From the NCBI RefSeq assembly GCF_004402405.1, contig NZ_SOFE01000007.1:17726-81725 (forward strand): 64,000 nt of DNA, read 5' to 3'. The position numbers were made by a program, and so were the translations under genes. This document shows positions 61,828 through 64,000 of this stretch, in pieces. The DNA comes from Cryobacterium levicorallinum (GTDB taxonomy: Bacteria; Actinomycetota; Actinomycetes; Actinomycetales; Microbacteriaceae). Each line of letters begins with the position of its first letter. Position 1 is the stretch's first letter. Under the pieces are notes generated by a model. It saw nothing but the letters and a program-made list of their open reading frames with translations. It was not told the origin of the DNA and searched no databases.

Positions 61828-63147
61828 ATGTCAACGCTGACCAAGACCCGTCTGCACGCACCGGCACTCGAGGAGCTCGACGCAGCAGAACGCCTGGACC
61901 ACGACGAGATTCGCGCGCTGCAACTGATTCGCCTCAAGCACACCGTGCGGCACGCCTATCAGAACGTACCTCTTTATACGCGCAAATTTGATGCGGTCGG
62001 TGTGCACCCGGACGATATTCGCACCCTCGAAGACGTCGCCTTGCTGCCATTCACGACCAAGGAAGACCTGCGGATCTCGTACCCGTTCGGCATGTTTGCG
62101 GTACCGATGCACCAAGTCGCACGCATTCACACTTCCTCGGGAACGACCGGCCTGCCGACCGTGGTCGGTTACACCAAGAATGACCTCGCGATGTGGGCGG
62201 GACTGGTCGCCCGCAGCCTGCGCGCCTCGGGTGTGCGCCCCGGCATGAAGGTGCACAACGCGTACGGCTACGGCCTGTTCACCGGAGGGCTGGGCGCCCA
62301 CGCCGGCATCGAAGCACTCGGTGCCTGCGCCATTCCCATGTCGGGTGGACAGACCAATAAGCAGGTGCAGATGATCACTGACTTCGAGCCCGACATCATT
62401 CTGTCAACGCCGAGCTACCTCCTCACGATCACCGATGCCATGGTGGCGGCCGGCCTCGACCCGCGCCGTTCCAGTCTCAAAGCCGGCGTGCTCGGTGCCG
62501 AACCGTGGACCAACCAGATGCGCCTCGAGCTGGAAGACCGTCTCGACTTCGACGCACTCGACATCTACGGCCTCAGCGAAGTCATGGGCCCGGGGGTCGG
62601 TAATGAGTGCATCGAGTCCAAAGACGGCCCGCATCTCTGGGAAGATCACTTTCTGCCGGAGATCATCAATGGCGACACCGGACAGGGCCTGCCTGACGGT
62701 GAAACGGGTGAACTCGTGTTCACGTCGCTGACCAAGGAGGCATTTCCGGTCATTCGCTATCGCACCAGAGACCTGACTCGATTGCTTCCCGGTACCGCTC
62801 GACCAGGTATGCGCCGGATGGAGAAGATCACCGGTCGCAACGACGACATGATCATTCTGCGCGGGGTCAACCTGTTTCCGACCCAGATCGAAGAGATCGT
62901 GCTCGGCATCGAGCACCTCTCGCCGCATTTCGTGCTGGAACTGACTCGGCCCTCCCGCATGGACGAATTGACCGTGCGTATTGAACGGCACGAGCACTCC
63001 ACCGATACGGAGTCAACGGTTGCCCGCGCCCTCCTCATTGCCCTGATCAAGGACCGGATCGGATCGAGCGTCAATGTACTCTTCGTCGAACCCGGAACCC
63101 TGGAACGCAGCACCGGAAAGCACAAGCGCGTGTACGACCTTCGCTAG
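61828..63147 (+). CDS. paaK: Phenylacetate-CoA ligase
   Basis: A protein of 439 aa. It activates phenylacetate with ATP and CoA. Marks: 'YKQRQ'-free but clear 'ARIHTSSGTTGLPTVVGYTKND' (HTSSGTTGLPTV, the P-loop of adenylating enzymes), 'DIYGLSEVMGPGVGNEC', 'TGELVFTSLTKEAFPVIRYRTRDLT' (SLTKEAFPVIRYRTRDLT), 'MEKITGRNDDMIILRGVNLFPTQIEE'. Start ATG 18 bases after paaI's stop with GGAAGG upstream. Confidence 0.96.
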   Translation: MSTLTKTRLHAPALEELDAAERLDHDEIRALQLIRLKHTVRHAYQNVPLYTRKFDAVGVHPDDIRTLEDVALLPFTTKEDLRISYPFGMFAVPMHQVARIHTSSGTTGLPTVVGYTKNDLAMWAGLVARSLRASGVRPGMKVHNAYGYGLFTGGLGAHAGIEALGACAIPMSGGQTNKQVQMITDFEPDIILSTPSYLLTITDAMVAAGLDPRRSSLKAGVLGAEPWTNQMRLELEDRLDFDALDIYGLSEVMGPGVGNECIESKDGPHLWEDHFLPEIINGDTGQGLPDGETGELVFTSLTKEAFPVIRYRTRDLTRLLPGTARPGMRRMEKITGRNDDMIILRGVNLFPTQIEEIVLGIEHLSPHFVLELTRPSRMDELTVRIERHEHSTDTESTVARALLIALIKDRIGSSVNVLFVEPGTLERSTGKHKRVYDLR

Positions 63148-63188
63148 TTTGTCGTGTCCGGACCGCCTGCGTGAGAGACTCAAGATCT

Positions 63189-63788
63189 ATGTCTGACGTA
63201 CACACCTCCAAGCGCGGGCGCCCCGGCTACGACCAGCGCGCCATCCTCGAGATCGCCGTCACCGCATTCAATGAATTCGGTTACGACGCCACCTCGATGG
63301 GAGTGCTCGCGACACGCCTCGCCCTGTCGAAAGCGGCCATCTACCACCACTTCTCCTCCAAGGATGAAGTGCTGCAGCTCGCCCTCGACGAGGCACTGAA
63401 TGGTCTCGAGGGCGTCCTGCTTGAGTCCGGAGCGCTGACCGGAAGCGCCATCGACCGCCTGGCCTACGTGCTGCGGGGTGCCGTTCACGTTCTCACGTCG
63501 CGGCTTCCCTACGTCACATTACTGCTCCGCGTGCGCGGCAATACCGAGGTCGAGCGGCTGGCTCTCACGCGCCGTCGGGCCTTCGACCGCGCCGTATCGA
63601 CACTGGTCATCGAGGCCAGCGATGCGGGTTCACTACGCAGCGACATCGATCCCCGCATCGTCACGCGCCTACTGTTCGGCATGGTCAACTCCATCGCCGA
63701 ATGGTACCGCCCCGAAGGTACAGAGGATGCCGCCCAGCTCGCCGACGACGTCCTGGCCGTAGCCCTGGACGGCCTCCGCCGCCGCTAA
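63189..63788 (+). CDS. paaR: TetR-family regulator (PaaR-like)
   Basis: A protein of 199 aa. TetR N-terminal helix-turn-helix: 'RAILEIAVTAFNEFGYDATSMGVLATRLALSKAAIYHHFSSKDEVL' (GYDATSMGVLATRLALSK then AIYHHFSSKDEVL). The C-terminal ligand domain is likely to bind phenylacetyl-CoA (inference). It lies at the end of the paaI-paaK run, facing the operator at 61298-61319. I chose the ATG at 63189 over 63171 because it starts directly before the basic arm, though neither has a strong SD. Confidence 0.88.
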   Translation: MSDVHTSKRGRPGYDQRAILEIAVTAFNEFGYDATSMGVLATRLALSKAAIYHHFSSKDEVLQLALDEALNGLEGVLLESGALTGSAIDRLAYVLRGAVHVLTSRLPYVTLLLRVRGNTEVERLALTRRRAFDRAVSTLVIEASDAGSLRSDIDPRIVTRLLFGMVNSIAEWYRPEGTEDAAQLADDVLAVALDGLRRR

Positions 63789-63803
63789 CTATTAGATAGC
63801 AAA

Positions 63804-63827
63804 GGCCACGCACTTATGTGCGTGGCC
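63804..63827. terminator. Terminator-like hairpin after paaR
   Basis: GGCCACGCAC-TTAT-GTGCGTGGCC, 10 perfect pairs. Followed by TCCTCTCT, so T content is weak. Confidence 0.55.
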
Positions 63828-63856
63828 TCCTCTCTATCGTTGTCGCACATTAACGC

Positions 63857-63886
63857 AAAAAGGCCACCCTTTCGGGTGGCCTTTTT
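63857..63886. terminator. Bidirectional terminator of the rRNA operon
   Basis: AAAAAGGCCACCC pairs with GGGTGGCCTTTTT around a TTTC loop. It lies 18 bp from the 5S gene and ends the rRNA transcript on the minus strand. Confidence 0.88.
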
Positions 63887-63903
63887 GTTTATTTCTAAGT
63901 TAA

Positions 63904-64000
63904 GTCCGGCGGTGTCTTACTCTCCCACAGGGTCCCCCCTGCAGTACCATCAGCGCTGAGAGTCTTAGCTTCCGGGTTCGGAATGTGACCGGGCGTTTCC
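63904..64000 (-). rRNA. rrf: 5S rRNA (3' part; 5' end lies beyond the window)
   Basis: Minus strand reads GGAAACGCCCGGTCACATTC, CCGAACCCGGAAGCTAAG, then ..CTGATGGTACTGCAGGGGG.. and ..GTGGGAGAGTAAGACACCGCC.., the typical 3' three quarters of an actinobacterial 5S rRNA. About 20 bases of its 5' end are missing. Confidence 0.95.

Overview
The window is about 64 kb of high-GC DNA with short operonic overlaps and many GTG/TTG starts. Gene content and order point to an actinobacterium of the Microbacteriaceae type (Cryobacterium/Glaciihabitans-like; this is inference from synteny and family resemblance, not a database search). No insertion sequence, integrase, phage gene or CRISPR array was seen.

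Layout. (1) 1-9.5 kb, minus strand: tilS-hpt-ftsH-folE-folP-folB-folK-DUF3180-two PH-domain membrane proteins-DUF2520, almost all joined by 4-8 bp stop/start overlaps, with the next gene just beginning at the left edge. (2) 9.5-13.1 kb: inorganic pyrophosphatase, then two secreted peptidoglycan hydrolases (M23 followed by NlpC/P60) that share the same coiled-coil front half. (3) 13.3-13.8 kb: tRNA-Glu, tRNA-Asp and tRNA-Phe with terminators. (4) 14.0-16.6 kb: a decayed stretch with a peroxiredoxin stopped by one nonsense codon, two intact HAD hydrolases and a wrecked aldo/keto reductase. (5) 16.6-20.1 kb: a Na+/H+ antiporter carrying a C-terminal UBP-type zinc finger, a small multidrug-resistance (Gdx/SugE-type) exporter preceded by what looks like a guanidine-III riboswitch, and an M19 dipeptidase.

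(6) 20.6-45.7 kb: a large cell-surface polysaccharide locus of the Wzx/Wzy type: initiating sugar-phosphate transferase, Wzc-like co-polymerase/kinase, five glycosyltransferases, a flippase, an O-antigen ligase/polymerase-like protein, a CDP-alcohol phosphotransferase, a cytidylyltransferase and a frameshifted acyltransferase. Set among them are three paralogous secreted proteins (1426, 1098 and 620 aa) that share a beta-propeller-like front and a Fn3-like domain but differ in their tails: two LamG plus two PKD plus a C-terminal domain; one LamG plus one PKD plus the same C-terminal domain; or only a hexapeptide repeat. Two of them share a promoter-plus-palindrome element. This modular family is the least explained part of the window.

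(7) 45.7-50.5 kb: proline iminopeptidase, then an ABC exporter pair and a NarL-type two-component system in one operon. (8) 50.6-56.4 kb: acyl-CoA oxidase-like flavoprotein, RecQ helicase, CopC-like protein and a His-containing membrane protein. (9) 56.5-63.8 kb: phenylacetate degradation: paaABCDE and an enoyl-CoA hydratase/isomerase on the minus strand, diverging from a PaaI thioesterase, PaaK ligase and TetR repressor on the plus strand, with a PaaR-like operator between. (10) The right edge holds the 3' part of a 5S rRNA gene on the minus strand behind a strong terminator.
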